Below, in pieces: positions 43,045-52,336 of a DNA stretch of 64,000 nt. Below the pieces are notes generated by a model, which made no database searches, had not been told where the DNA came from, and was given only the letters and a program-made list of their open reading frames with translations. The position numbers and the translations under genes were made by a program. The stretch is taken from the NCBI GenBank assembly GCA_964478125.1, contig CAYZGR010000002.1, positions 62,001-126,000 on the forward strand, in the 5' to 3' direction. Every line of letters begins with the position of its first letter. The stretch's first letter is position 1. Source of the stretch: FW021-bin31 sp964478125 (GTDB taxonomy: Bacteria; Bacteroidota; Bacteroidia; Chitinophagales; Chitinophagaceae).

Positions 43045-44358
43045 CTATTTACGGCTTAATTCCCGCTGCCATACCGCTCCCGCAGGAAAAGCATAAGCTT
43101 CTATCGAGGCCGCTTTCATTGTAATGCTATAGCCGGGTGTGACCGGAGGCATGTAATTTCCGTTTTGAATCTTAACAGGCTGCAGAAAATGCTCATGGAG
43201 ATGATCCACGTATTCGGTAACCCGGTTTTCTAATGATCCGCTTATTGAAATATAATCGATCATAGAGAGATGCTGCACATACTCGCACAGCCCTACTCCT
43301 CCGGCATGAGGACATACCGGGATATTAAATTTAGCGGCCATCAGCATGATACTCAGTATTTCATTAACTCCTCCTACACGACAGCTGTCTATCTGGCAAA
43401 TATCCATAGCGCCACTTTGCAAAAATTGCTTAAACATGACTTTATTCTGGCAATGTTCTCCCGTAGCCACTTTTATAGGTTTAACCGCCCTATGGATGGC
43501 CAGGTGACCTGCAATATCATCCGGGCTGGTTGGCTCTTCTATCCACCAGGGCCGGAACCGGGCCAGGCGTTTCATGTTTTCAATAGCCTCATTCACCTCC
43601 CACTTCTGATTGGCATCCATCATCAGCTTGATATCATATCCTATCTCCGCCCTGATGATTTCTGCTCTGCGTATATCCTCATCGATATTGCCGCCCACCT
43701 TCATTTTCATGTGGAGCCATCCCTCTTTCCTTGCTTTTTTACTCAAACTACGGATCTTCTGTTCTGAATAGCCCAGCCATCCCGCAGAGGTCGTGTAAGC
43801 AGGATAGCCCCTTTTCAATAAATGGGCCGCCCTATCCTGTTTAGTGGGCTCCAGGGCCGACAAAAGCCCTATAGCCTCTTCCCGTGTGATCACGTCGGTC
43901 AGATAGGTAAAATCGATACAATTCGTCAATTGCAGGGCACTCATATCCGTAATTAACTTCCAGAGGGGTTTTCCCTCTTTTTTTGCATACAGGTCCCACA
44001 CGGCATTGACCAAAGCGCCCGTCGCCATATGGATTACTCCTTTTTCGGGTCCCAGCCAACGCAACTGGCTGTCTCCAGTAACCGTTTGCCAAAAGCCGGC
44101 CATGTCTCTTGTAAAGTCCTCCAGGGGTCTCCCGATCAACAAATAGGAAAGTGATTGAATAGCAGCCACACATAACTCATTCCCACGGCCCAAAGTAAAG
44201 GTGAGACCATGTCCTTCAATACAAGGATCATTGGTTTTGAGCACCACATAAGCGGCAGAATAATCCGGGTCTTTATTTATCGCATCCGAACCGTCCAGCT
44301 CTTTACTGGTAGGAAATCTGATATCCTTTGTTTCTACAGAAGTAATTTTTAATTTCAT
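43045..44358 (-). CDS. L-fuconate dehydratase-like enolase superfamily enzyme
   Basis: 437 residues, the length of L-fuconate dehydratase, which converts L-fuconate to 2-keto-3-deoxy-L-fuconate in oxidative fucose catabolism. The N-terminal capping domain has RFPTSKELDGSDAINKDPDY. The barrel has the KMKVGG Lys pair, the metal ligand in MMDANQKW, IEEPTSPDD, TGEHCQN and the general-acid/base His in PHAGGVGLCEYVQ. Together these fit the FucD branch rather than the mandelate racemase or galactonate branches; a related acid-sugar substrate cannot be excluded. It is next to the assembly gap and its promoter lies at the gap edge. Confidence 0.82.
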   Translation of the reverse strand: MKLKITSVETKDIRFPTSKELDGSDAINKDPDYSAAYVVLKTNDPCIEGHGLTFTLGRGNELCVAAIQSLSYLLIGRPLEDFTRDMAGFWQTVTGDSQLRWLGPEKGVIHMATGALVNAVWDLYAKKEGKPLWKLITDMSALQLTNCIDFTYLTDVITREEAIGLLSALEPTKQDRAAHLLKRGYPAYTTSAGWLGYSEQKIRSLSKKARKEGWLHMKMKVGGNIDEDIRRAEIIRAEIGYDIKLMMDANQKWEVNEAIENMKRLARFRPWWIEEPTSPDDIAGHLAIHRAVKPIKVATGEHCQNKVMFKQFLQSGAMDICQIDSCRVGGVNEILSIMLMAAKFNIPVCPHAGGVGLCEYVQHLSMIDYISISGSLENRVTEYVDHLHEHFLQPVKIQNGNYMPPVTPGYSITMKAASIEAYAFPAGAVWQRELSRK

Positions 44359-44378
44359 AGTATGGGAGGAAAAAATTG

Positions 44379-44398
44379 AAAGCCAAAGTTAGAATAAA
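44379..44398. repeat. 20-mer flanking the assembly gap, left copy
   Basis: AAAGCCAAAGTTAGAATAAA ends exactly at the first N. The identical 20-mer begins exactly after the last N (44499-44518), the signature of two contigs overlapping by 20 bases. Confidence 0.9.
44384..44391 (-). promoter_or_regulatory. Candidate -7 box for the fuconate dehydratase gene
   Basis: TAACTTTG on the minus strand inside the gap-flanking 20-mer, about 26 bp before the ATG at 44358. Confidence 0.4.
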
Positions 44399-44498
44399 NN
44401 NNNNNNNNNNNNNNNNNNNNNNNNNNNNNNNNNNNNNNNNNNNNNNNNNNNNNNNNNNNNNNNNNNNNNNNNNNNNNNNNNNNNNNNNNNNNNNNNNN
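44399..44498. other. Assembly gap of exactly 100 N
   Basis: A run of 100 undetermined bases. Its size is the usual placeholder for unknown length, so the real distance may be zero or thousands of bases. Confidence 0.98.
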
Positions 44499-44733
44499 AA
44501 AGCCAAAGTTAGAATAAATTCATCAGCCCGTTAACAGGCTGAACTTTTTCTAATAGCGAAAACTTTCTCCTTTTTATTTAAATAATCTATCCCCAACGCA
44601 ATCTTTTTTAACAAATAATGAAATTTTAAAAGCCTTTTATGAAGGGGCTTAAAAAAGTTGATAACTTGTGTATACTCCGGTATTTAAAGTAAATAAAGAA
44701 TGTATTTACTTTGTGGAACAAAATTTTCTGATT
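44499..44733. other. Intergenic region after the gap
   Basis: Contains the right copy of the gap-flanking 20-mer (44499-44518) and an imperfect hairpin CAGCC...GGCTG followed by AACTTTTTCT (about 44524-44551), which may be a weak plus-strand terminator. The rest is AT-rich. I see no gene and no clean -7 box for the receptor. Confidence 0.5.
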
Positions 44734-47700
44734 ATGAAGCCTTTCAAATTACTTTTCATTTTTTCATTTTTTCTGTCCTGCACCTTCCCCGTCTGGGGAC
44801 AGGTTACTACCAGTAGTCTTACGGGCACCGTTAAAGATACGGAGGGTCAACCGCTCATAGGAGCCACGGTAAAAGCTACTCATGTGCCATCCGGGACCGT
44901 ATACGGTACGACGACCCAAACCAACGGCAGCTTCACGATCCCCGGTATGCGTATCGGCGGGCCTTATAAAATAGAAATTTCCTATGTGGGCTATCAGCCG
45001 GACGTCATTTCAGGAATTCAACTTCGTCTGGGAGAGCCTTACAGGCTGGACGAAAAACTAAGCCAGGGAGGACAACAGCTCAAAGAAATAACGGTTGTAG
45101 GCTCAGGCTCAAAATTGAACCAACAGCGTACGGGCGCTTCTACGCTCATCAGCACCCATGAATTAAATACCCTCCCCACAATTAACCGAAGTATTTCGGA
45201 CTTTACACGACTAACTCCACAGGCAAATGGCAACAACTTCGCCGGACGGGATGGCCGCTATAACAACCTGCAGGTAGACGGTGTCAATCTGAATAACAAT
45301 TTTGGTTTGAGCTCCGATCCGATGCCCGGCGGAGGCGCCTCGCCTATCTCTCTGGATGCCTTAAGCGAATTATCCGTAAATATTGCCCCTTATGATGTCA
45401 GACAATCCGGATTTACCGGTACCGGTATCAATATTGCTACTAAGAGTGGCACCAACACTTTCCATGGAGATCTCTACGGATATTATCGCGATCAGAGTTT
45501 CAACGGCCATAAGGTAGCCGGGCAAAAACTGACCGTTACGCCCCAAAAGCATCAAACCTTCGGCGGCAGCCTGGGCGGTCCCATTATCAAAAATAAATTG
45601 TTCTTCTTTGTGAACGCTGAATTTGAAAAGGAATCCAAACCGGGCATTACTTATGTCCCAACAGGTTCCAAGGCCTCGGGAAACAAATCCAGCACGACCG
45701 TAGATGAACTGAAAAAGTTGTCTGATTTTCTGAAATCAAAGTATAGTTACAATACCGGAGCCTACGAGAATTTTCCCAATTTTGATTCTAAAAATCATAA
45801 AATACTGGCTAAAATTGACTGGAACATCAGCAGCGTTCATAAACTAACAGTAAAATATTCCGACTTCAAAGGATCGGATATGTCGCCCTTGAACGGTACC
45901 AGTATCCCCAACAGCGGGAGTTTCCGTCCTTCGGGACAACCTAATTCCATTTCCCGCCTGGTGAACAACCGCTTTTCCGATAAGTCCATGTCTTATGCCA
46001 ACTCTAATTATGGCACTGATCACGTAGTACAAACCGGTTCCGTAGAATTGAACAGTAATTTTAACAGCAAGATCTCCAATCAATTTTTAGCTACTTATAC
46101 CCACGTCAACGACCACCGCACCATCCCGGGCGGCACTGTTTTTCCTACGATTGATATTTTTAATGGTCAGGGACAAAATTTTATCAGCGCCGGTACGGAT
46201 CCTTTTACCAATAACAATGATGTGATCAATAATATTATTGATATCACAGATAACTTTACCTACTACTCAGGCGCACATACGCTCACGGCAGGCGCCACCT
46301 ATGAGCATCAAAAAGTGGGAAATATGTTTATGGGCGGTTCCAATGGTCATTACATTTATAACACGCTAAATGATTTCCTAACCGGACAGCCTCCCATCTA
46401 CTTTGGGCTGACCTACGCTTACTATGGCAAGGATAAAGTATATTCCGCCGATCTTCAATTGGGGCAGTTGGGGATCTATGCACAAGACCAATACCAGGTC
46501 AACAGTAAACTTGGGCTGACCGTGGGCATCCGGGCCGATCTGCCCATGTTCGGGCAAAAGCCTCTTGAAAATCCCGCCATCACCAAACTGGAGTTCCCCG
46601 ATAAAGACGGGAAACTCAGACATTACAATACCGGGGAATGGCCTAAAACTTCTGTATTGCTGTCTCCGCGGATTGGCTTCAGATGGGATGCCAAAGGAGA
46701 CAAATCTTTAATTCTCCGCGGTGGAACCGGAATTTTTACCGGGAAAATCCCTTTTGTCTTTCTGACCAACATGCCCTCCAACAACGGCATGTATCAAAAC
46801 AGCATTTATTTTAGCAAAGGGGTAACGGATAAAAGCCCTGAAGAATTAGGAATCGCTTTCAATCCCAATCCGAAAGATATTCTTAAAAACCATCCTGAGC
46901 TCTTCCCCGAACAACCCAATACCGACAAGGCGCCTCAAAGCTTTGTGCTGATCGATCCCAATTTTAAATTTCCACAGGTATGGAGAACCGATCTTGGTAT
47001 CGATAAAGCACTGGGTAATGGATTTACCGCCACCATAGATCTGATGTTTACCAAAGATATTCATGCTGTTAAAATGCGGAATGTGAACCTGAAAAAAGCT
47101 ACTGGAAAACTTACCGGGGCAGATGACCGGATCATTTATACCGGAAGCGATATAAAGCGTTATCCCGATTTGGGATCCGAAATTATTTTGGAAAATACCC
47201 CAAAAGGGTATTCGATGTCGGCAACCGCCCAGGTATCCAAATCTTTTTCAAACGGATTCTATGGTTCTGTTGCCTACACTTATACCCGGGCTAAAGAAGT
47301 AAGCCCCAACCCGGGCTCCCGTGCTACTTCTGCATGGCAATCTATATACAATGTCGGTCCTACCAATGGGATAGAATTGGGGAATTCCGAATATGCCATT
47401 CCGCACCGCGTTGTAGCAGATGTATCGTACCGGATTGAATATGCCAACCACCTGGCTACCACCCTGTCTCTGTTTTACCAGGGGATGAACAACAGCAATT
47501 ATAGCTACCTGATCAGCGGAGATCCGGTGGGTGATGGCAACAGTCATTTAATGTATATATATGACAAAGGAAGTAATGTAAACTTTGTAGATCAAGTAGT
47601 TGATCAAAACGGCCATGTTACCACTTTTCCCTCAATTTCTGAACAACAGGCCGCTTATGACAAATTTATCAATAGCAGCCCGTACCTGAAAAAACACAAA

Positions 47701-48051
47701 GGCGGATACGCCAGCCGCTATGGCGCCTTAACTCCCTGGTACAACCAATTAGATTTACGCCTGTTACAAGACATTTTCATTACTTCCAAAGGGGGTACGC
47801 GACATACGTTGGAGATAAGTCTGGATATCATCAACCTGCCCAATCTGATCAGCAACAATTGGAAAGGATGGGGATACAATCAAATATATACGATCAATAA
47901 TCCATTGGTATTTCGGGGATACGATTCCAAGGGCGTTCCGCAATATACCATGAATGAATACAACCATCAGCCGGCGACGGAAGCATTTAGCCCTAACATC
48001 AGCTCTTCCGTTGCCTGGGGAATGCAATTGGGATTGCGATATAAATTTTAA
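44734..48051 (+). CDS. TonB-dependent receptor with carboxypeptidase-like N-terminal domain (Oar-type)
   Basis: About 1105 residues from the ATG at 44734; the frame is open to 44668 but the signal peptide (KPFKLLFIFSFFLSCTFPVWGQ) starts here. A CarboxypepD_reg domain (about 28-110: LTGTVKDTEGQPLIGATVKA) is followed by a plug (about 130-240: GRDGRYNNLQVDGVNLNNNFG, then INIATKSGTNTFHGDLYGYYRDQ) and a large barrel ending LGLRYKF. The pattern is that of Oar-like receptors rather than SusC, and no SusD-like lipoprotein adjoins it. It imports a substrate across the outer membrane using TonB energy; the substrate is unknown, sugar-related by context. Confidence 0.88.
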   Translation: MKPFKLLFIFSFFLSCTFPVWGQVTTSSLTGTVKDTEGQPLIGATVKATHVPSGTVYGTTTQTNGSFTIPGMRIGGPYKIEISYVGYQPDVISGIQLRLGEPYRLDEKLSQGGQQLKEITVVGSGSKLNQQRTGASTLISTHELNTLPTINRSISDFTRLTPQANGNNFAGRDGRYNNLQVDGVNLNNNFGLSSDPMPGGGASPISLDALSELSVNIAPYDVRQSGFTGTGINIATKSGTNTFHGDLYGYYRDQSFNGHKVAGQKLTVTPQKHQTFGGSLGGPIIKNKLFFFVNAEFEKESKPGITYVPTGSKASGNKSSTTVDELKKLSDFLKSKYSYNTGAYENFPNFDSKNHKILAKIDWNISSVHKLTVKYSDFKGSDMSPLNGTSIPNSGSFRPSGQPNSISRLVNNRFSDKSMSYANSNYGTDHVVQTGSVELNSNFNSKISNQFLATYTHVNDHRTIPGGTVFPTIDIFNGQGQNFISAGTDPFTNNNDVINNIIDITDNFTYYSGAHTLTAGATYEHQKVGNMFMGGSNGHYIYNTLNDFLTGQPPIYFGLTYAYYGKDKVYSADLQLGQLGIYAQDQYQVNSKLGLTVGIRADLPMFGQKPLENPAITKLEFPDKDGKLRHYNTGEWPKTSVLLSPRIGFRWDAKGDKSLILRGGTGIFTGKIPFVFLTNMPSNNGMYQNSIYFSKGVTDKSPEELGIAFNPNPKDILKNHPELFPEQPNTDKAPQSFVLIDPNFKFPQVWRTDLGIDKALGNGFTATIDLMFTKDIHAVKMRNVNLKKATGKLTGADDRIIYTGSDIKRYPDLGSEIILENTPKGYSMSATAQVSKSFSNGFYGSVAYTYTRAKEVSPNPGSRATSAWQSIYNVGPTNGIELGNSEYAIPHRVVADVSYRIEYANHLATTLSLFYQGMNNSNYSYLISGDPVGDGNSHLMYIYDKGSNVNFVDQVVDQNGHVTTFPSISEQQAAYDKFINSSPYLKKHKGGYASRYGALTPWYNQLDLRLLQDIFITSKGGTRHTLEISLDIINLPNLISNNWKGWGYNQIYTINNPLVFRGYDSKGVPQYTMNEYNHQPATEAFSPNISSSVAWGMQLGLRYKF

Positions 48052-48145
48052 TTCAGCATTTTTGCAATCGGGAAAGAGGTGGGTATCTGTAGAACAATGC
48101 TTACCTCTTTCTATTTCTTCCGGATCATCTGAAAACCATATTGCC

Positions 48146-49231
48146 ATGTTAAAATACATCCTTGGGCCGTTACTTCTTTTTTTTATAATGCCGTTTGCGA
48201 CTGCGCAAGTACCCAATTATCATAGCAATCAATTGAAAGAGGCGGCCGACCTTGATCACCACCAACCCATAGGGGTCAGCGTATCCGCGGAGAATCGTCT
48301 TTTCGTATCTTTCCCGCGCTGGGGAAGCCATTATGAATATGGATTGACAGAAATAGTCAATGGCAAACGTATCCCTTACCCGAATAGAGAATGGAACATC
48401 AATAAAAGTGGGCCTCATTCATTTTACAGCATTCAGGACCTGTATGTTGATAAAAACAACTTCTTATGGGTTTTGGATTCCAGGCCGGGATCCGGAGGCC
48501 CTAAAAGTGAAGGGAAATTTAAACTTTTAAAAATCAATTTAAAGACCAATAAAGTAGAAAAAATCTATCCTTTTGACGACCTGGATAAAACCAGGTCTGC
48601 TTTGAATGATGTACGAATCGACACGGATAAAGATTTGGCTTACTTGTCTGACCCGGGCCTTGCAGCTATTGTAGTTTTGAATTTAAAAACAGGAAAAAGC
48701 AGGGTGCTTTTAGCCGGCAGCAAAGTAACCTCGGCCACCCCCGGCGTAGTACTTTGCTACGAAGGTAAAGAAATGAGAAACAAAAACGGGCAACCCTTCG
48801 TATCTAATATAAACGGCATTGCACTGACTCACGATAACCGTTATTTTTATTTCAAACCCATCAACAGCTACCACCTGTACCGTATTGCCACTAAATACCT
48901 GGCAGATACCGCCCTCTCGGATAAAGCATTACTGGAACAGGTAGAATTTATGGGAAGCACCATAATTTCACACGGACTTCTTGCCGATAAGAAGGGGAAT
49001 ATTTACCTGACTTCCTCCACGGATTACAGTATCAAGTATTTAAGTCCGGATGGGATACTCCACACCCTGGTTCAGGATAAACGTATATTATGGCCGGACT
49101 CAATGGGAATTGGCAGCGACGGGTATCTTTATTTTTCCTGTGCGCAAATAAACAGGTTGGCTGGCTGGAATCATGGGAAGAACAAAGTAAAATATCCTTA
49201 CAGGATTTATAAAATACCCTTACCTCAATAA
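48146..49231 (+). CDS. Secreted major-royal-jelly/yellow-like beta-propeller protein
   Basis: About 361 residues from the ATG at 48146, where a signal peptide (KYILGPLLLFFIMPFATAQ) begins; the frame is open further upstream inside the receptor gene. Motifs PIGVSVSAENRLFVSFPRW, IQDLYVDKNNFLWVLDSR, LNDVRIDTDKDLAYLSD, NGIALTHDNRYFYFKP and DSMGIGSDGYLYFSCAQ recur as propeller blades, typical of the MRJP/yellow family, which is structurally close to SMP-30/gluconolactonase. A lactonase or sugar-binding role is possible given the neighbouring sugar genes, but unproven. It follows the receptor by 95 bp. Confidence 0.82.
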   Translation: MLKYILGPLLLFFIMPFATAQVPNYHSNQLKEAADLDHHQPIGVSVSAENRLFVSFPRWGSHYEYGLTEIVNGKRIPYPNREWNINKSGPHSFYSIQDLYVDKNNFLWVLDSRPGSGGPKSEGKFKLLKINLKTNKVEKIYPFDDLDKTRSALNDVRIDTDKDLAYLSDPGLAAIVVLNLKTGKSRVLLAGSKVTSATPGVVLCYEGKEMRNKNGQPFVSNINGIALTHDNRYFYFKPINSYHLYRIATKYLADTALSDKALLEQVEFMGSTIISHGLLADKKGNIYLTSSTDYSIKYLSPDGILHTLVQDKRILWPDSMGIGSDGYLYFSCAQINRLAGWNHGKNKVKYPYRIYKIPLPQ

Positions 49232-49241
49232 AACCCCATTT

Positions 49242-50387
49242 TTAATCCCCGATCCGCACCCCGTCTTCAATATCGGTTACATAAATGTCAGGATCTTTAT
49301 TCAGTTGTTCTTTATAATTCTTCTTTATATAATGGCTAAAATCTTCCACGTGATCAGCGGCTACTATATTGATCGTACAGCCGCCAAATCCTCCCCCCAT
49401 CATCCTGGCGCCCACAACCCTTGAATATTTATGTGCCAACATCACCAAATAATCCAGTTCGGAACAACTCACTTCATATTCTTTACTCAAACCCTCATGT
49501 GAAGCAAACATCAACTCTCCAAATCGTTCCAGATCTTTCTGCTCTAACGCCTTACAGGCAGAAATAACCCTTTCGTTTTCACTAACAACATAGCGACAGC
49601 GGCGATAAACCTCTTCTGATAAATTCTTCTTACTTTCTTCTATCATTTCCAGGCTTACATCCCTGAGGCTTTTTATAAAAGGGTTCCTTTTTTGCAACTT
49701 ACGCACGCCTTCTTCACATTGTTTCCTACGCATATTATATTCCGAAGCAGCCAGAGAATGATGTACCATAGAATTACAAAGCACGATCTTATAATCCGGA
49801 AAATCGAAAGGAAAATATTCGTAAGTAAGATCTCTGCAATCCAGCCGCATCAGCCTGTTTTTCTTTCCATGTAAGTTGGCAAACTGGTCCATAATGCCGC
49901 AATTCACTCCTGCAAAAGTATGCTCGGCCAGCTGGCCTATTGTGGAAAGCACCGATCTTTCAATATGGAGACCCCATAATTCGTTAAGGCCAAAACTAAA
50001 AGCGCCCTCAATGGCGGCAGAAGATGAAAGACCTGCTCCTACCGGCACGTCGCTATCGAAAACCGCATTAAAACCGGAAATCTGATGACCGGCTTTTTGC
50101 AGCTGGTCTACTACCCCTAAAACATAATTAATCCATCCTTTCTTTTTATAAATATCATCAATATTGAAAGTAGAGATCCGATTCAGAGTAGCAGAATACA
50201 CTTTACATTCTTTATTGCCGGATCGCCCAATAGCCAGCACCACCTTTTTATCAATGGCTGCGGGGAGCACGTAGCCGTCATTATAATCCGTATGCTCTCC
50301 TATTAAGTTTACCCTTCCCGGCGATAAAATAATTAAAGGTTCTTTCTTAAACAGTTTTTTATAAGTCTCTTTTACGCCTTCAATCAT
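49242..50387 (-). CDS. galK: Galactokinase
   Basis: A 381-residue GHMP kinase phosphorylating galactose at C1 with ATP in the Leloir pathway. GRVNLIGEHTDYNDGYVLPAAI is the galactokinase signature near residue 24, VPVGAGLSSSAAIE the ATP loop and RMMGGGFGGCTINIV the third GHMP motif. CGIMDQFANLHG carries the catalytic Asp. It lies 25 bp downstream of a sugar permease gene on the same strand, so uptake and phosphorylation are co-expressed. GalT and GalE are not in the window. Confidence 0.95.
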   Translation of the reverse strand: MIEGVKETYKKLFKKEPLIILSPGRVNLIGEHTDYNDGYVLPAAIDKKVVLAIGRSGNKECKVYSATLNRISTFNIDDIYKKKGWINYVLGVVDQLQKAGHQISGFNAVFDSDVPVGAGLSSSAAIEGAFSFGLNELWGLHIERSVLSTIGQLAEHTFAGVNCGIMDQFANLHGKKNRLMRLDCRDLTYEYFPFDFPDYKIVLCNSMVHHSLAASEYNMRRKQCEEGVRKLQKRNPFIKSLRDVSLEMIEESKKNLSEEVYRRCRYVVSENERVISACKALEQKDLERFGELMFASHEGLSKEYEVSCSELDYLVMLAHKYSRVVGARMMGGGFGGCTINIVAADHVEDFSHYIKKNYKEQLNKDPDIYVTDIEDGVRIGD

Positions 50388-50412
50388 TTATAGTATTTTT
50401 TTAACTAAAACT

Positions 50413-51810
50413 TTATATTTCCACTCTTTTTTTCAGGTTTAGGCCTACCTTATAACCTTTAACTGCAAAATAAAGAATAAATACATAACACGGAATAGTA
50501 ATGATGTAGGGCAATTGCGGATAATCGCCGGCCACATTCGCTAAAGCGCCCCAGATTAAAGGTATAATGGCCCCTCCTGCAATGGACATTACAAGAAAAG
50601 CAGAAAAGGTTTTGGTAAAATGTCCCAGTTTATTGAGCGTCAACGGCCATATCGCCGGCCACATAATGGAATTTGCAAATCCCAGAAGTGCTACAAAAAA
50701 GATCGACAAGTTGAACCGGTTAACCTGAAGGAAAGATCCGTCTTTGGAAAATAAACCCGAAAAAGAGAAAGGTAAGGTAACCTCATGACTCGTAGTAAAC
50801 AAGATAGCCACGGAAAAAAGTACGCCTAATATTGCACAAAAGCTGAGGGCCTGGCGCTGGGAAACATATTTCGGGATCAGTATAATACCGACGATATATC
50901 CTATTACCATGAAGCTTAAAGTATAAGTAGTAAAATACTGATAACGATCTAAAGTATAACCGAGCATTTTACCATATTGCCCAATCGTATCTCCCGCCAT
51001 CACTTCGCATCCCACATAAAGAAATAATGCAATGACCCCAATAATAGCATGGGGGAATTGAAAAATTGAATCCTTCCGCTTTGATTCGGGACTTTCTTCC
51101 ACCGCTCCAACCTCTTCCTCTTCTACATCTTCCTGAGATACCTCCGGTAAATTTGAAAACCAAACCCATATAAACATAGCCACGGATACGATGGCAATAA
51201 TAACATAAGGAAAAATAATCTTAGAAGCCAACTGGTCCAGATAAGGCGCCTTAGTCGCTTCCTCCGTCGCGCTATTGATCTGCTTGAGTAAGAAAGCGGT
51301 CCCCGAGAGCACTGCCCCCCCCACGACTATCGGACTAACCGCACCTGCCACTTTATTACATACTCCCATAATACTCATCCGTTTCGCCGCACTTTCTAAA
51401 GGGCCCAAGATGGTGATGTACGGATTAACTGCCGTTTGCATAAGAGACATCCCCGCCCCCTGTATAAACACTCCTAACAAAAACAAACCATAAGTACGCG
51501 TATGAGCAGCAGGGATGAACAAGAGTGCACCCGCCGCCAAACCTAAAAGTCCGAGCGCCATTCCCTTTTTGTAACCTGTCTTGGCCAGGACCCTTGAAGC
51601 CGGAATAGACATCACAAAATAAGAAATATAGGAAGCTGTTGTTATGAAGAATAAAACTATTTTATTATCTATCTGGCATACCACCTCCAGAAAATTGATT
51701 AAGGTACTGTTTAACCATGTAATAAATCCCAGGGCAAAAAACAAAACACCGACAATCATCATCGGTATAAGATATTTATTCTTTGTAGGAGTATTGTTCA
51801 CATTATTCAT
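50413..51810 (-). CDS. FucP/GluP-family sugar:H+ symporter
   Basis: About 465 residues from the ATG at 51810; a TTG at 51816 is also in frame. It is a 12-helix major facilitator of the fucose/glucose-galactose group. VLFFALGFITWLNSTLINFLE opens helix 1, GYKKGMALGLLGLAAGALLF is the helix 2-3 loop and helix 3, GAGMSLMQTAVNPYITILGP is the family hallmark, and a charged loop (Glu/Lys-rich, about 225-250) joins the halves. Being upstream of galK it most likely brings in galactose or glucose. A remnant of a related transporter lies 234 bp away on the opposite strand. Confidence 0.88.
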   Translation of the reverse strand: MNNVNNTPTKNKYLIPMMIVGVLFFALGFITWLNSTLINFLEVVCQIDNKIVLFFITTASYISYFVMSIPASRVLAKTGYKKGMALGLLGLAAGALLFIPAAHTRTYGLFLLGVFIQGAGMSLMQTAVNPYITILGPLESAAKRMSIMGVCNKVAGAVSPIVVGGAVLSGTAFLLKQINSATEEATKAPYLDQLASKIIFPYVIIAIVSVAMFIWVWFSNLPEVSQEDVEEEEVGAVEESPESKRKDSIFQFPHAIIGVIALFLYVGCEVMAGDTIGQYGKMLGYTLDRYQYFTTYTLSFMVIGYIVGIILIPKYVSQRQALSFCAILGVLFSVAILFTTSHEVTLPFSFSGLFSKDGSFLQVNRFNLSIFFVALLGFANSIMWPAIWPLTLNKLGHFTKTFSAFLVMSIAGGAIIPLIWGALANVAGDYPQLPYIITIPCYVFILYFAVKGYKVGLNLKKRVEI

Positions 51811-52044
51811 AGACAAAATTTTAATTTTGAGGGTACGAACTTAGATAAGTTTTTCCTTTTCTCCCAAAATTAATTTAGAAAAGGGCCTGCAGCACTGCAT
51901 TGAACTATATTAAGGAAAATATTATATCTCTATTTTTGCTGTTCCTTCTGATATTTCTTTTATTTTAGCGGATTGGTCTTATAATTAATAAAACCATTTA
52001 GCAAGCGCATAAAGCCATCCTCATTTTTTGCAATTAATAAGGTA
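51811..52044. other. Gap between the sugar symporter and the transporter remnant
   Basis: AT-rich, no coding signal. TATTTTTG at 51931-51938 is a possible plus-strand -7 box that would serve the remnant and the ROK kinase. Confidence 0.4.
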
Positions 52045-52326
52045 ATGATCAAAAGCCAGGAAAAGAGAAAAGAGCCATATCCCACAGTTTTGGTGTCGGT
52101 TACCGTATTTCTCTTTTGGGGCTTTGTAACGGCATCCAACGGTATTTATACTCTTTTTTGTAAAGATCATTTCCGCCTCCCGGGAAGGGTTATAATTTTT
52201 CCAGCGCAGGAGGATCTGGCAGATATTTCTTTTATTGGTATTCATTTTTCGTATATTGTTCCGGTAATCGCATACACTTTTCTGGCATTGTTCGCTTATC
52301 CAGTAAAAGGACTTTTAAAATCATAA
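52045..52326 (+). pseudogene. Internally deleted FucP-family sugar transporter remnant
   Basis: A 93-residue frame. Its first 45 residues (TVLVSVTVFLFWGFVTASNG, then LFCKDHFRLP) match the first helix and loop of FucP-type transporters. Its last 35 (GIHFSYIVPVIAYTFLALFA, then YPVKG) match the final helix and tail. About 350 residues that should lie between are missing. The best reading is one large deletion joining the two ends, leaving a non-functional stub. It ends 10 bp before the ROK kinase, so the lost gene was probably the permease partner of that kinase. Confidence 0.65.
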
Positions 52327-52336
52327 GAAATTGACT

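Noticed and set aside
44734..49231. SusC/SusD polysaccharide utilisation locus
   Set aside because: The receptor lacks SusC signatures and no SusD-like lipoprotein or glycoside hydrolase follows; an Oar-type receptor fits better.
49692..50085. Plus-strand ORFs opposite galK
   Set aside because: They are shadows of the strongly supported galactokinase gene, with no start context or family similarity.
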